A stretch of DNA of 64,000 nt, from the NCBI GenBank assembly GCA_022821965.1, contig JAJECN010000058.1, positions 62,001-126,000 of the forward strand, given 5' to 3'. Below the pieces are notes generated by a model that was given only the letters and a program-made list of their open reading frames with translations, was not told the DNA's origin and did not search any database. The translations under genes were made by a program, and so were the position numbers. Every line of letters starts with the position of its first letter. The stretch's first letter is position 1. Source of the stretch: Candidatus Poribacteria bacterium (GTDB lineage Bacteria > Poribacteria > WGA-4E > WGA-3G). Of this stretch, positions 9,075 through 17,270 are shown one piece after another.

Positions 9075-9764
9075 TTAATCTATCCCTAATTTCTTGAACA
9101 CCTCATCTGCCGGAATTAGTTTCGCCTCTCCGGCTTCGTAATCGGCTATACGCCGATCCAACTCCTCAAGGAATTCCGGACGCATTTCCAACCCGTCATC
9201 TGGATCATAATGATACTCTTCCAATGCAAGTTCCAAGAGTTCGTAGGCGACGAAAAACTCTCGAAACGCAACATCTAATTCAGTAAGGGGAGCATTCTGC
9301 TCCAGCAACGCGAGGAAACCTTCGCGCACCGAGAAAAGTTCCAAACTCACGAGCATACGTAACAGTTTTCTATATTCGTCTGCTGGCAGCTCCGAGATTT
9401 TCTTCTCCGGCATCGGATCGCTGTTCATGTAAGCACCAGCGCGTCTGGACATCCGCTCTTGCAGGGTCGTCTTTCGGTTGGCGAGGATGTATTCACGTTG
9501 CCGCTTTAATTTTTTCGATAGTGATGTGTGCAGCGGCAGCCCCTCCAATGGGTCCTCCTCGTACGTTTCAAGAAAGAATGCAAGACTTTCATAACCACAA
9601 TAGAATTCACGGAACTCTGTCTCAAGTTTCTGTCTGTTCTCAGCAGAAGAGGGGTCGTTGAGCAATGCCACGAGCCGCTCACGCGCAGCAAAAATCTGGT
9701 CATCCACGAGAATCTGCAACAGCTCAAGGGCTTCAATGGGATCCATCTCCATAATATTTTTCAT
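9075..9764 (-). CDS. Tandem-duplicated antitoxin-like protein, partner of RelE-like toxin
   Basis: A 229-aa protein directly upstream of the RelE-like toxin. It contains two related modules: residues about 8-90 (EALELLQILVDDQIFAARER ... EFREFYCGYESL ... EDPLEGLPL) and about 131-205 (EYRKLLRMLVSLELFSVREG ... AFREFFVAYELL ... DPDDGLEMR). The C-terminal tail IADYEAGEAKLIPADEVFKKLG looks like the toxin-neutralising tail of common addiction-module antitoxins. Those are usually 70-90 aa, so this one has an extra duplicated, helix-rich region. No classical DNA-binding motif was recognised. The ATG at 9764 has a GGAGAAAAAAG ribosome site. The gene follows the CysE-like gene by 23 bases. Confidence 0.7.
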   Translation of the reverse strand: MKNIMEMDPIEALELLQILVDDQIFAARERLVALLNDPSSAENRQKLETEFREFYCGYESLAFFLETYEEDPLEGLPLHTSLSKKLKRQREYILANRKTTLQERMSRRAGAYMNSDPMPEKKISELPADEYRKLLRMLVSLELFSVREGFLALLEQNAPLTELDVAFREFFVAYELLELALEEYHYDPDDGLEMRPEFLEELDRRIADYEAGEAKLIPADEVFKKLGID

Positions 9765-9787
9765 CTTTTTTCTCCATTTTTTAAAAG

Positions 9788-11068
9788 TCAGACCACATAT
9801 CGTGGGAATCCAAATCCATCGTTTGCGACGTGGCTTCGTGCTGGAATCTGTGAGCGGTCCGGGATGATTAAATCCATCTCTGAAGTGTTTTCAATAACAG
9901 TACCATCTCCGATACGGACACCTTCTCCGATGTAGATTTTACCGGGTGCCTCGGAGGCACCGCGGATAGTGCCGATCACAACGGAAGAACTAATTCGGCA
10001 CCGGGGGGCCGTTTCAACAAACCCATATATCTCCGTGTTAGTACCAACAGTAGAGTGCTCAGCAATCTGAACAGGGCCAAGAAGACTCGTGTCTGTACCT
10101 ATCTCAACGAAGTCCCCGATGACAGGGTGACGCTGCTTAACTTTAACACTCAAGCCACCAAGGGTACAAGGATAGATAACACACCCAGAACCGATAATAC
10201 CTGTTTGACCGGTTGTTACGCCACGATGCGGGTGTTCCAAGAAATTGGCATCACCTATCTGTGTTTCAGGATGTAAGTCTGCTTGATAGTAGCGTCCACC
10301 GAGTTCCGAAATAGCACGCGGTAACAACGGAACAGGGACCCTTTGAATATTTGGACTCTCCTCAGGAGCATCACTTCGTGTTAAAGCGTGTGCGACATCG
10401 TGGTAAAAGAGAACGCGCCACCCCGGATATGTACTCCCTACTAATTGGAGTTGATAGTCCAAAACGGAGGCGAGATTTAGAGTGCCGAGGAAATCTTGGT
10501 ACGGTTCAAAGGTGCGTTCCTGAATTGCGATGTCAATCTGTGCCCGAAAATCGATGGCTGCGAGTTTTTCACGGGAGATACCGTTGTGGAGGAGGTACGC
10601 ATCCCAAACAGCAGGGTCTTTGAGAGAGGCGAAGCGATTCCAGAGTGCCCGACTCTTAAACCGCGGCAGTTCCCAGAGAAGTGAAAAAACGGTTTCAAGG
10701 GCAGCATCGAGATGCGTTTCGTCTGTGACAGCCAAAAAGGATTGTGCGACCATCGCATATAGTTGATCTGCGACCTCTTCAATCGCTTCTGAGAGTTCGC
10801 GTTTCTGGTGCTCAAGATGCGGCGCATTATGGGACCCGGGCGCAACACATTCTAACAAATTACCGAGCACAGTTTCAAGAATGTCCCGATTGACGAACCC
10901 GCGTCCGGAGCGTTGCGCCAAACCTTCTCGACTCATACCATCAATACGCAAAGCGTTCAATTCCGATTTGCTATAGATAGGACCGAGCCGTTTCAGCGTT
11001 TGGGTTAGCAACGGCTTTTTTCGGTGTTCATAAGAAGCATCAAAAAGTGTTGTTTCAGTCATTTTCAA
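9788..11068 (-). CDS. Serine acetyltransferase-like hexapeptide-repeat protein
   Basis: A 426-aa protein. The C-terminal part from about residue 250 has a left-handed beta-helix (IGDANFLEHPHRGVTTGQTGIIGSG, TLGGL, VIGDFVEIGTDTSLLG) with the His pair typical of serine O-acetyltransferases, which make O-acetylserine from serine and acetyl-CoA for cysteine synthesis. The N-terminal part is helical like CysE but much longer than the usual approximately 270 aa total. After the helix comes an unusual C-terminal extension (VVIGTIRGASEAPGKIYIGEGVRIGDG). A class V aminotransferase lies 9 bases upstream on the same strand, consistent with serine/cysteine metabolism. Substrate assignment is by family only. 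Confidence 0.75.
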   Translation of the reverse strand: MKMTETTLFDASYEHRKKPLLTQTLKRLGPIYSKSELNALRIDGMSREGLAQRSGRGFVNRDILETVLGNLLECVAPGSHNAPHLEHQKRELSEAIEEVADQLYAMVAQSFLAVTDETHLDAALETVFSLLWELPRFKSRALWNRFASLKDPAVWDAYLLHNGISREKLAAIDFRAQIDIAIQERTFEPYQDFLGTLNLASVLDYQLQLVGSTYPGWRVLFYHDVAHALTRSDAPEESPNIQRVPVPLLPRAISELGGRYYQADLHPETQIGDANFLEHPHRGVTTGQTGIIGSGCVIYPCTLGGLSVKVKQRHPVIGDFVEIGTDTSLLGPVQIAEHSTVGTNTEIYGFVETAPRCRISSSVVIGTIRGASEAPGKIYIGEGVRIGDGTVIENTSEMDLIIPDRSQIPARSHVANDGFGFPRYVV

Positions 11069-11077
11069 CTCTGGTTA

Positions 11078-12211
11078 CTATCTGGCAAAAGCCTCCTGAG
11101 CGGCGGTGACACCCGCGCCAAGAGGGATGTCGTAACCAATTTCTGCTAAGCCCCGCTCAAACGCAGAGATGGCAACGATAACGTCATTCTCATTCATCCA
11201 ACCGAGATGCGCAATTCGGACGATCTTTCCACTTAACTGACTCTGTCCACCGGCATAAGTTATACCGTATTTGTCGAGCATCAGTTTGAGAAACGCTTTT
11301 CCATCAATTTCTGTGGGGAGACGGATTGAGGTTAAGGTATTCGCCGGTGATACCGCAAAGAGAGGGAGTCCTAATGCCTTAACTGCGCTTCGGGTTGCAG
11401 TCGCCAGACGGCTATGACGCGCAATTGTATTGCGAATACCCTCTGCACAGATACGATCCAAGGCACATTGAAGTGCTGTAAGCAGTGTTACTGCGGGTGT
11501 GTAGGGGACAGATCCCTCTAATCCGCTCTCATAAGCCTTTCGGTAATCTAAGTAGTATTTCGGGAGGTCCGAATGTTCGATTGCGTTCCACGCGCGCTGA
11601 TTGAGTGCAGCGAACGCCAAACCGGGCGGTGTCATCAACCCTTTCTGAGAGCAGGACACGACAACATCCACACCCCAATTGTCCATCTGTAAGTCATCCG
11701 CGCCGAGTGCGCTAACGGCATCAACAACGAGGAGCGTCGGACGAACTCGTGTTAGACCTGCCAATGCCTCAATGTCGTGTAAAGCCCCCGTCGAAGTCTC
11801 ACAGAGCGTTGCGTAAACCGCTTTAACATCAGGATGCTCAGTCAAAAGCCTTCCCACCGTTTGTGGGTCAACAGAATTTCCATACGTTACGTCAATCGGT
11901 ATAACTTCAACGCCGAAAGCGGTGCAGATTTCGCTCCACCGTTCCCCAAATTTACCACTTCGGATCACAACTACTTTGTCCCCACGAGAGAGTAGATTCG
12001 CAACCGCGCCTTCCATACCACCAGTTCCAGATGATGTTAAAAAGAGGACATCGTTCTCGGTTTGGAAAACGTGTTTGAGTTTTTCAAGAACGTCTTTAAT
12101 GAGTGCTACAGTATCCGCGCTGCGGTGGTAATCAATCGGTTGCGCCATCGCCAATGACGCTTCAGGCGGAATCGGTGTGGGTCCGGGTGTAAAAAGCCAT
12201 TTCTTTTTCAT
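11078..12211 (-). CDS. Class V aminotransferase (alanine/serine-glyoxylate type)
   Basis: A 377-aa PLP enzyme of the AGXT/serine-pyruvate aminotransferase group. It starts with LFTPGPTPIPPEASLAMAQP, has the SSGTGGMEGAVAN phosphate-binding loop, the VDAVSALGA Asp strand and the PLP lysine in VVSCSQKGLMTPPG. The family transfers amino groups between alanine or serine and glyoxylate or pyruvate. It is followed after 9 bases by a serine acetyltransferase-like gene, suggesting that both handle serine. No Shine-Dalgarno sequence precedes ATG 12211; instead a repeat of the CAGTTATCAGTTA type lies 7 bases upstream. Confidence 0.88.
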   Translation of the reverse strand: MKKKWLFTPGPTPIPPEASLAMAQPIDYHRSADTVALIKDVLEKLKHVFQTENDVLFLTSSGTGGMEGAVANLLSRGDKVVVIRSGKFGERWSEICTAFGVEVIPIDVTYGNSVDPQTVGRLLTEHPDVKAVYATLCETSTGALHDIEALAGLTRVRPTLLVVDAVSALGADDLQMDNWGVDVVVSCSQKGLMTPPGLAFAALNQRAWNAIEHSDLPKYYLDYRKAYESGLEGSVPYTPAVTLLTALQCALDRICAEGIRNTIARHSRLATATRSAVKALGLPLFAVSPANTLTSIRLPTEIDGKAFLKLMLDKYGITYAGGQSQLSGKIVRIAHLGWMNENDVIVAISAFERGLAEIGYDIPLGAGVTAAQEAFAR

Positions 12212-12218
12212 ATTAGAA

Positions 12219-12265
12219 TAGTAACCAGTTATCAGTTACCAGTTACTCGTAACTCGTAACTATTA
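12219..12265. repeat. Intercistronic CAGTTATCAGTTA-type repeat, copy 1
   Basis: A short array of CCAGTTA/TCAGTTA/CGTAACT units between two co-directional minus-strand genes, ending 7 bases before the aminotransferase start codon. It is the shortest and most diverged of six related copies; the others are at 36404, 44719, 54489, 57679 and 61009. Confidence 0.6.
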
Positions 12266-12267
12266 AA

Positions 12268-12483
12268 TTAGGCAGTGTTGACAGCGACGACCGTTTTACC
12301 TTCAACCTCTACAACAATCCATTCTTGGTCGAGGAGTTCACACAGGTTCATAACTGCGGCACGTTGCCCTGTGCTATCCATCGGTACCTCAATGGTAAGC
12401 GTAGCGAACTCTTCCCGCTGTATTTCGCCCTGTTTATCGAATTTCATTGGTGTAATCTGAATTTTTCTCAATCTTGCATCCAT
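12268..12483 (-). CDS. Conserved small hypothetical protein
   Basis: A 71-aa acidic protein (MDARLRKIQITPMKFDKQG...). It is not recognised as a named family. The predicted pattern alternates short beta strands (FATLTIEVPM, WIVVEVEGKTVVAV) with one helix (RAAVMNLCELLD). The strong ribosome site AAAGGAG seven bases before the ATG supports that it is translated. It lies between a Gfo/Idh gene (30 bases upstream) and the aminotransferase on the same strand. Confidence 0.6.
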   Translation of the reverse strand: MDARLRKIQITPMKFDKQGEIQREEFATLTIEVPMDSTGQRAAVMNLCELLDQEWIVVEVEGKTVVAVNTA

Positions 12484-12512
12484 ATTTTTCTCCTTTGTTA
12501 ATATAATTTTAA

Positions 12513-13523
12513 TTATACGTCGTCCATGAACGACACGAGATCAATGCACTCTCCACAGCGGCGAGAAGACTCCCAACCTGCCAAAATAGGGGCTAAAGAG
12601 AAGAGTCCATCGTGATAATCGCTTTGTAAAAAGCTCGCATCCCCGGATTGAACAGCATGGACAAAGATTTTATCCTGTTCCAACCACGGATCAAATTCCT
12701 CTGCCTGATAAAACACCTCGCCATTCACCACAATCCTATCGTACCCATAAATCTCAAGGCATCCGCCTTCATAGAAAATGACAAACCAAGGTTCATCCTT
12801 CGGGCTTGAACCCGCTGAGACAAAACTGAGTGTCATCGTCGCACCGTTCTCAAAGCAGTAATTGAAACTGGTAGAAAGCGGATTCGCATAAGCCGGGCGT
12901 TCACAATAAAACGCTTGGACTTTGGCAACGTTCAAACCTGTCATGAAGCGGGTGTAATCTGTTGCGTGAACGCCCCAATCAAGGGCGCGACCACCAGATT
13001 TATCCATATCTTCCCACCACGTTTTGGGTCCACCACTCGTTGAGGGTGGTAAGCCTCCAAAACTCTGGAATCGGACATGCACGATGGTCTTATCAGTCAA
13101 ATACTGGCGCGCTTCTTGAAAAATTGGACGATACCGCTCTCGAAATCCAACGGTGCTGATAACGCCTGCTTGCTGAATGGCATTGTTGATTCGGTGTGCC
13201 ACCTGCATCGTGAGTGCTTGCGGCTTTTCACTGAAGATATGGATACCTTTCTGTGCAGCAGTTGCTTCAACATCGGTTCGGACGTACGCCGGCATGATAG
13301 AGTATAGCACGTCAATTTTTTCGGTGTCAAGCATTTCGTGTGCATCTTGGTAGACGCTCGGAATCTTGAAATGTGTCGCCGTTTCTTGCGCTGTCTGTAA
13401 GTTGCTATCGCACGCTGCGACGATGTCAACCGACTTTGTTTCCAATAGGTTCGGCATTCGGGTTCGGTTCGCGAAATTCCCACATCCATAGAAAGCGACG
13501 CGAACGCGTGATGCTGTAGACAC
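12513..13523 (-). CDS. Gfo/Idh/MocA-family oxidoreductase
   Basis: A 336-aa NAD(P)-dependent sugar-type oxidoreductase. The Rossmann start VRVAFYGCGNFANRTRMPNL and the family EKP lysine motif (HIFSEKPQAL) are visible. Later stretches WGVHATDYTRFMTGL and WEDMDKSGGRALDWG fit the C-terminal substrate domain. Substrates in the family include inositols, amino sugars and other cyclic polyols; this one cannot be assigned. The start is GTG 13523 with GGAGAA 10 bases upstream. A second member is at 22281-23300. Confidence 0.88.
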   Translation of the reverse strand: MSTASRVRVAFYGCGNFANRTRMPNLLETKSVDIVAACDSNLQTAQETATHFKIPSVYQDAHEMLDTEKIDVLYSIMPAYVRTDVEATAAQKGIHIFSEKPQALTMQVAHRINNAIQQAGVISTVGFRERYRPIFQEARQYLTDKTIVHVRFQSFGGLPPSTSGGPKTWWEDMDKSGGRALDWGVHATDYTRFMTGLNVAKVQAFYCERPAYANPLSTSFNYCFENGATMTLSFVSAGSSPKDEPWFVIFYEGGCLEIYGYDRIVVNGEVFYQAEEFDPWLEQDKIFVHAVQSGDASFLQSDYHDGLFSLAPILAGWESSRRCGECIDLVSFMDDV

Positions 13524-13572
13524 AATAAACGTTCTCCAAATTTTTTGAGATAAAGGTTTCTATTGCCCCTTG

Positions 13573-15618
13573 TTAATTCTGCCCGAAATTCGATGCGACC
13601 AGCACTAAATCTTGGATGTTCACCACGCCATCGCCATTCACATCCGCTGGATTCGCGCCAGTCTGTCCGAAATTCGATGCGACCAGCACTAAATCTTGGA
13701 TGTTCACCACGTCATCACCGTTTACATCCTCTACAACTCGTAGCACAATAGGTGTGAATTCCCACAAGAGAATCGTGCCGTCAGTACTTCCACTGGCAAG
13801 CGTCCCACCATCGCGAGCGCGCGCGAGCGTATTAACACCCAATACATGTCCCGTGAGTGTTGCTTGGAGTTCTCCAGTCTCTGTATCCCACAACCGAATC
13901 GTATTGTCCCAACTTCCGCTCGCAAGCCGCTTACCATCTGGAAAGAACACAACCGACTTAATACGAAACTTATGCCCGATGAGGGTTGTGTAGGATTGCT
14001 CCGTCTGTATATTCCACAATCGGACTGTGTTATCTCGACTACCACTGGCAAGTGTGACACCATCCGGACTAAACGCAACAGAATCAACAGGGCGTGAATG
14101 CCCCCTCAAAGTTGCTTGGCGTTCTCTGCTTTCTACATCCCACAAATGAATTGTGTTGTCCTGACCGCCACTGGCAAGCGTGTGACTATCTGGACTGAAC
14201 GTTACAGAATAGACGTTGGCACCAGTTCTGAAAGTCGCTTTGTGACCACTTGTATCCACATCCCACAATCGAACTGTGCTGTCCCAACTTCCACTCGCAA
14301 GTGCTTTACCGTCTCGGCTGAACACGATGGACTCAACACCAAATTTATGGCTTGTGATAGGTTCCTTAGGTTGGCGAGCGTGTACATCCCACAATCGGAT
14401 TGCAGTATCCGGTTTCGCTCCGCCACTCGCAAGTGTTTCACCATCTGGACTGAACGCAACGGAAAAGACGCGTCCTCCATGTCCAGTGAGTGTATCTTGA
14501 AGCTGCCCCGTATGCGCGTCCCACAAACGAATTGCCTTGCCATCATCTACACTTGCGAAAATCCTTCCATTAGGAGCGAACGCAATATCATTAACCGGAA
14601 AAGTATGTCCGGTGAGCGTAGATTTGTGTTGGAAGATGGTATAATCCCAAAATTGAATTACTTGGTCATTACCTGAACTGGCAAGCGTTTGTCCATCTGA
14701 ACGGAATGCAATAGACCTGACCGAATCCGTATGCTTTGTGCGGGTTGCTCTGTGTCCAAAAGTTTGTGCATCCCACAATCGAATTGTATTATCCGCACTC
14801 CCACTCGCAAGGGTGCGACCATCCGGACTGAACGCAACAGAGGTGACCGAACCCGTATGTTCGGTGATAGCTGCCTCGCGTTTAAAAGTTTGTGTATCCC
14901 ACAATCGAATTGTATTATCCGCACTCCCACTCGCAAGGGTACGACCATCCGGACTGAACGCAACGGACACAACCGCTTGTGTGTGTCCAGCGAGGGTAGT
15001 AGACTGGAAACCATCTTCCGTACCACTCCATAACCGAATCTTGTTGTCTCCGCGGCCGCCACCACTGGCAAATGTTATACCATCCGGACTGAACGCAACG
15101 GAAGTGACCGCCCCACTATGTTCTCTGGCGACCGTTATACGTTCACCGGTATCCGTATCCCACCATCGAACCGTTTTGTCCAAACTGCCACTTGCCAGTA
15201 AGTTAATCTGTGGCGAAAACGCGATGGAAAGAACATCGTTCCTATGCTCTTCAAGCTTCAATTTCTGCTCGCCTGTATGCGGATTCCATAACTGAATTGT
15301 GTTATCCGAACTTCCACTCGCAAGCGTTTCGCCATCCGGAGAAAATGCAACGACCAAAACCGGTTCTGTATGTCCGATGAGCAAGTCAATCTCTTGATGG
15401 GTCTCCCCATCGTAAAGCCAGACACCGATGGAACTGGCAACCGCAAACAGATTGCCATCCGGAGAATACGCAATGTTTCCTGTTATTACACCTTTACCGA
15501 GACGTGCTCTGGCACCCTCGGGTAAATGCCATTGGGTATAATCCTGCGCGGAAACGCTCACATGAAACAGGATTGGAACAAGAAACAGCGTTAAAATCAA
15601 AAATCGTGTCAGTCTCAT
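13573..15618 (-). CDS. Secreted 14-blade WD40 protein with dockerin-type repeats
   Basis: A 681-aa exported protein with an N-terminal signal peptide (FLILTLFLVPILFHVSVSAQ). Residues about 40-610 hold 14 WD40 repeats of the form GHxxxVxSVAFSPDGxTLASGSxDNTIRLWD, enough for two seven-bladed propellers. The C-terminus has two near-identical calcium-binding dockerin-type units (DVNGDGVVNIQDLVLVASNF). WD40 propellers are protein-binding scaffolds; the ligand is unknown. Blades five and six and the two dockerin units are also nearly identical in DNA, which points to recent duplication or gene conversion. The start has GAGGAG at 9 bases. Confidence 0.93.
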   Translation of the reverse strand: MRLTRFLILTLFLVPILFHVSVSAQDYTQWHLPEGARARLGKGVITGNIAYSPDGNLFAVASSIGVWLYDGETHQEIDLLIGHTEPVLVVAFSPDGETLASGSSDNTIQLWNPHTGEQKLKLEEHRNDVLSIAFSPQINLLASGSLDKTVRWWDTDTGERITVAREHSGAVTSVAFSPDGITFASGGGRGDNKIRLWSGTEDGFQSTTLAGHTQAVVSVAFSPDGRTLASGSADNTIRLWDTQTFKREAAITEHTGSVTSVAFSPDGRTLASGSADNTIRLWDAQTFGHRATRTKHTDSVRSIAFRSDGQTLASSGNDQVIQFWDYTIFQHKSTLTGHTFPVNDIAFAPNGRIFASVDDGKAIRLWDAHTGQLQDTLTGHGGRVFSVAFSPDGETLASGGAKPDTAIRLWDVHARQPKEPITSHKFGVESIVFSRDGKALASGSWDSTVRLWDVDTSGHKATFRTGANVYSVTFSPDSHTLASGGQDNTIHLWDVESRERQATLRGHSRPVDSVAFSPDGVTLASGSRDNTVRLWNIQTEQSYTTLIGHKFRIKSVVFFPDGKRLASGSWDNTIRLWDTETGELQATLTGHVLGVNTLARARDGGTLASGSTDGTILLWEFTPIVLRVVEDVNGDDVVNIQDLVLVASNFGQTGANPADVNGDGVVNIQDLVLVASNFGQN

Positions 15619-15660
15619 CAGGAAACTCCTCGCTCTAAAAAATCGCCTGATAGCATAATT

Positions 15661-16551
15661 TTACTCCCGCCACGGTGGCACCGTCCATGTGTTAAACCAC
15701 TCCCATTTCCAAATAACCTGTTTCTCAGGCATTTTCACCTCATATTCTATACCTGCGGTGAAAGGAAGAAGGCACGACCTATTACCAACGATGGCACGCA
15801 TCGACTCAATAAACGCCATTTCGTCGGTGACGTTTGGGGGCCAATGCCCTGCTGGTATCGGATCGGATTTCCGATCAGTCCGATAATGTGTCGGTATGAT
15901 GAAGCGCGGCTGAATCAATTCCACCAATTCAATGAGACGCGGGGCGAGTCCTTCACCGAGACCGAGTTTCATGTGAATCAGGAAATCTACTTTACCTCGG
16001 AGGTTTGCTAACGCTGGGTAGGGTTCATGCAAATCACCGGTGTGTAAAATCGAGACATTCTTTGCGGTGTGCGTTATCAGATAGCCGTTTGTTGGGATAT
16101 CTGGCGTCTGATTTTCGCCACTCTCAATTGTTTCGACCTGTATATCACCGAGATCAAGCGTGTTTGAACCTTGAAAGGCGCGCGACGTACCCTGATTTTC
16201 GTTGAGATGCTTGGGATAGAGCACCTGCACCTTATCAGCGGGGACATGCTTCGTAATAGGTAGGTCCCGCGCAAACGCAGCATCCCCATATTTTTCAGCA
16301 ATGGGTTCTGCCGGTGTAATGCATCCGGGATTGACAAATAGTTTTTTGAAACGCTCGCCGCGACATAACTTCCGCAGGGTTACGGGATGGCAGTGGTCGA
16401 AGTGTTCGTGGGAAATAAAGATGTAATCGTATATTGGCTCGGCATCCGCTAAATTCTGATTGAACAGATACGGATCGAACGCAATATTGACATCACCGAA
16501 GCAAGCATCGAACGCGCCGCATCCCCACCATCTCAAAAATATGTTTTCCAT
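15661..16551 (-). CDS. Metallo-beta-lactamase-fold hydrolase (UlaG-like)
   Basis: A 296-aa protein of the MBL superfamily. The metal-binding motif is FISHEHFDHCHP (HxHxDH), with later metal ligands in LHTGDLHEP and PTHYRTD. UlaG-type relatives open lactones such as L-ascorbate-6-phosphate, but many family members have other substrates. The start is ATG 16551. The gene follows the VapC-like toxin by 6 bases, so it may be read through from that TA operon. Function beyond hydrolase is not assigned. Confidence 0.82.
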   Translation of the reverse strand: MENIFLRWWGCGAFDACFGDVNIAFDPYLFNQNLADAEPIYDYIFISHEHFDHCHPVTLRKLCRGERFKKLFVNPGCITPAEPIAEKYGDAAFARDLPITKHVPADKVQVLYPKHLNENQGTSRAFQGSNTLDLGDIQVETIESGENQTPDIPTNGYLITHTAKNVSILHTGDLHEPYPALANLRGKVDFLIHMKLGLGEGLAPRLIELVELIQPRFIIPTHYRTDRKSDPIPAGHWPPNVTDEMAFIESMRAIVGNRSCLLPFTAGIEYEVKMPEKQVIWKWEWFNTWTVPPWRE

Positions 16552-16557
16552 AACGAT

Positions 16558-16956
16558 TCAGTAGGGTTGACTAACTTTTAATTGTGGAATCATACGGAAG
16601 TGCCGTATGTTCCTTGTATAGAGCGTCAAATTACGCTCCAAAGCCGTTGCTGCAATAAGAGCATCCGCCATAATGAGCCCGTGACTTAGGTAAAGCGATT
16701 CTACAAGTTGATAAGCAATTTGTGAGCCAGTTGCTGTGACAGGTAGAACGGTGCAGTCTTGAAGGAATTTCTGTGTCTGAGTCAGCTCAACTTTGTCCCG
16801 ACAACCAACAACTAATTCTATAGCAGATATGATGCTAATTTGAATTTCCAGTACCTGCTGTCTTACCAAAAAGGAAGTTGCATCTTTGTGTCCCTTTGTA
16901 GCATCAATAAGGATATCAGTATCAATTATTCCGTTCGTGTAAGTCGTTCCTTCCAT
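16558..16956 (-). CDS. VapC-like PIN-domain toxin
   Basis: A 132-aa PIN-domain protein, a probable RNase toxin. The acidic active-site residues are visible in NGIIDTDILID, ISAIELVVG and GLIMADALIAATAL, followed by LYTRNIRHF. VapC toxins cleave specific RNAs and need Mg2+. The start chosen is ATG 16956 with AGGGA five bases upstream; it overlaps the end of the upstream antitoxin by 31 bases, as is common for these pairs. Confidence 0.85.
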   Translation of the reverse strand: MEGTTYTNGIIDTDILIDATKGHKDATSFLVRQQVLEIQISIISAIELVVGCRDKVELTQTQKFLQDCTVLPVTATGSQIAYQLVESLYLSHGLIMADALIAATALERNLTLYTRNIRHFRMIPQLKVSQPY

Positions 16957-17210
16957 TTTTCCCTCTGTTTTCGTACCCATGCGACACTGTCACGCATCTC
17001 CTCCCGATCTGCCCACATCCCAAAGAAAGGCTGGTTGGCAAAGTCTTCAGACTCATTAGAATCGGTGTTTTGAGCATCATCTTTGTTAACAGGAACTGGA
17101 TCGACAGGCTCTATTTGTACGCGAACTTCAGTTCCCTCGGCCAACGAGAGAGGATTGGATAATATAATGTGCCCATTGATTACCTTACCTTCCTCTATTA
17201 TTAAAGCCAT
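16926..17210 (-). CDS. Antitoxin partner of VapC-like toxin
   Basis: A 94-aa protein. The N-terminal part (ALIIEEGKVINGHIILSNPLSLAEGTEVRVQIEP) is a small beta-barrel of the type used in AbrB/DUF104-like antitoxins. The C-terminal part FFGMWADREEMRDSVAWVRKQREKW is the acidic/helical toxin-binding tail found with PIN toxins. The start is the ATG at 17210, preceded by GGAG at the right distance; an ATG 12 bases earlier lacks a ribosome site. It overlaps the toxin gene. Confidence 0.8.
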   Translation of the reverse strand: MALIIEEGKVINGHIILSNPLSLAEGTEVRVQIEPVDPVPVNKDDAQNTDSNESEDFANQPFFGMWADREEMRDSVAWVRKQREKWKERLTRTE

Positions 17211-17270
17211 TTTTTTCTCCATTCTGAATCTACTCCGCTTAAATTAGGTGTCCCCGCTAAAGAACCGTGA

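Noticed and set aside
14098-14676. 192-codon and other long plus-strand frames within the WD40 gene
   Set aside because: They mirror the WD40 repeats on the opposite strand, with repetitive, non-protein-like content.
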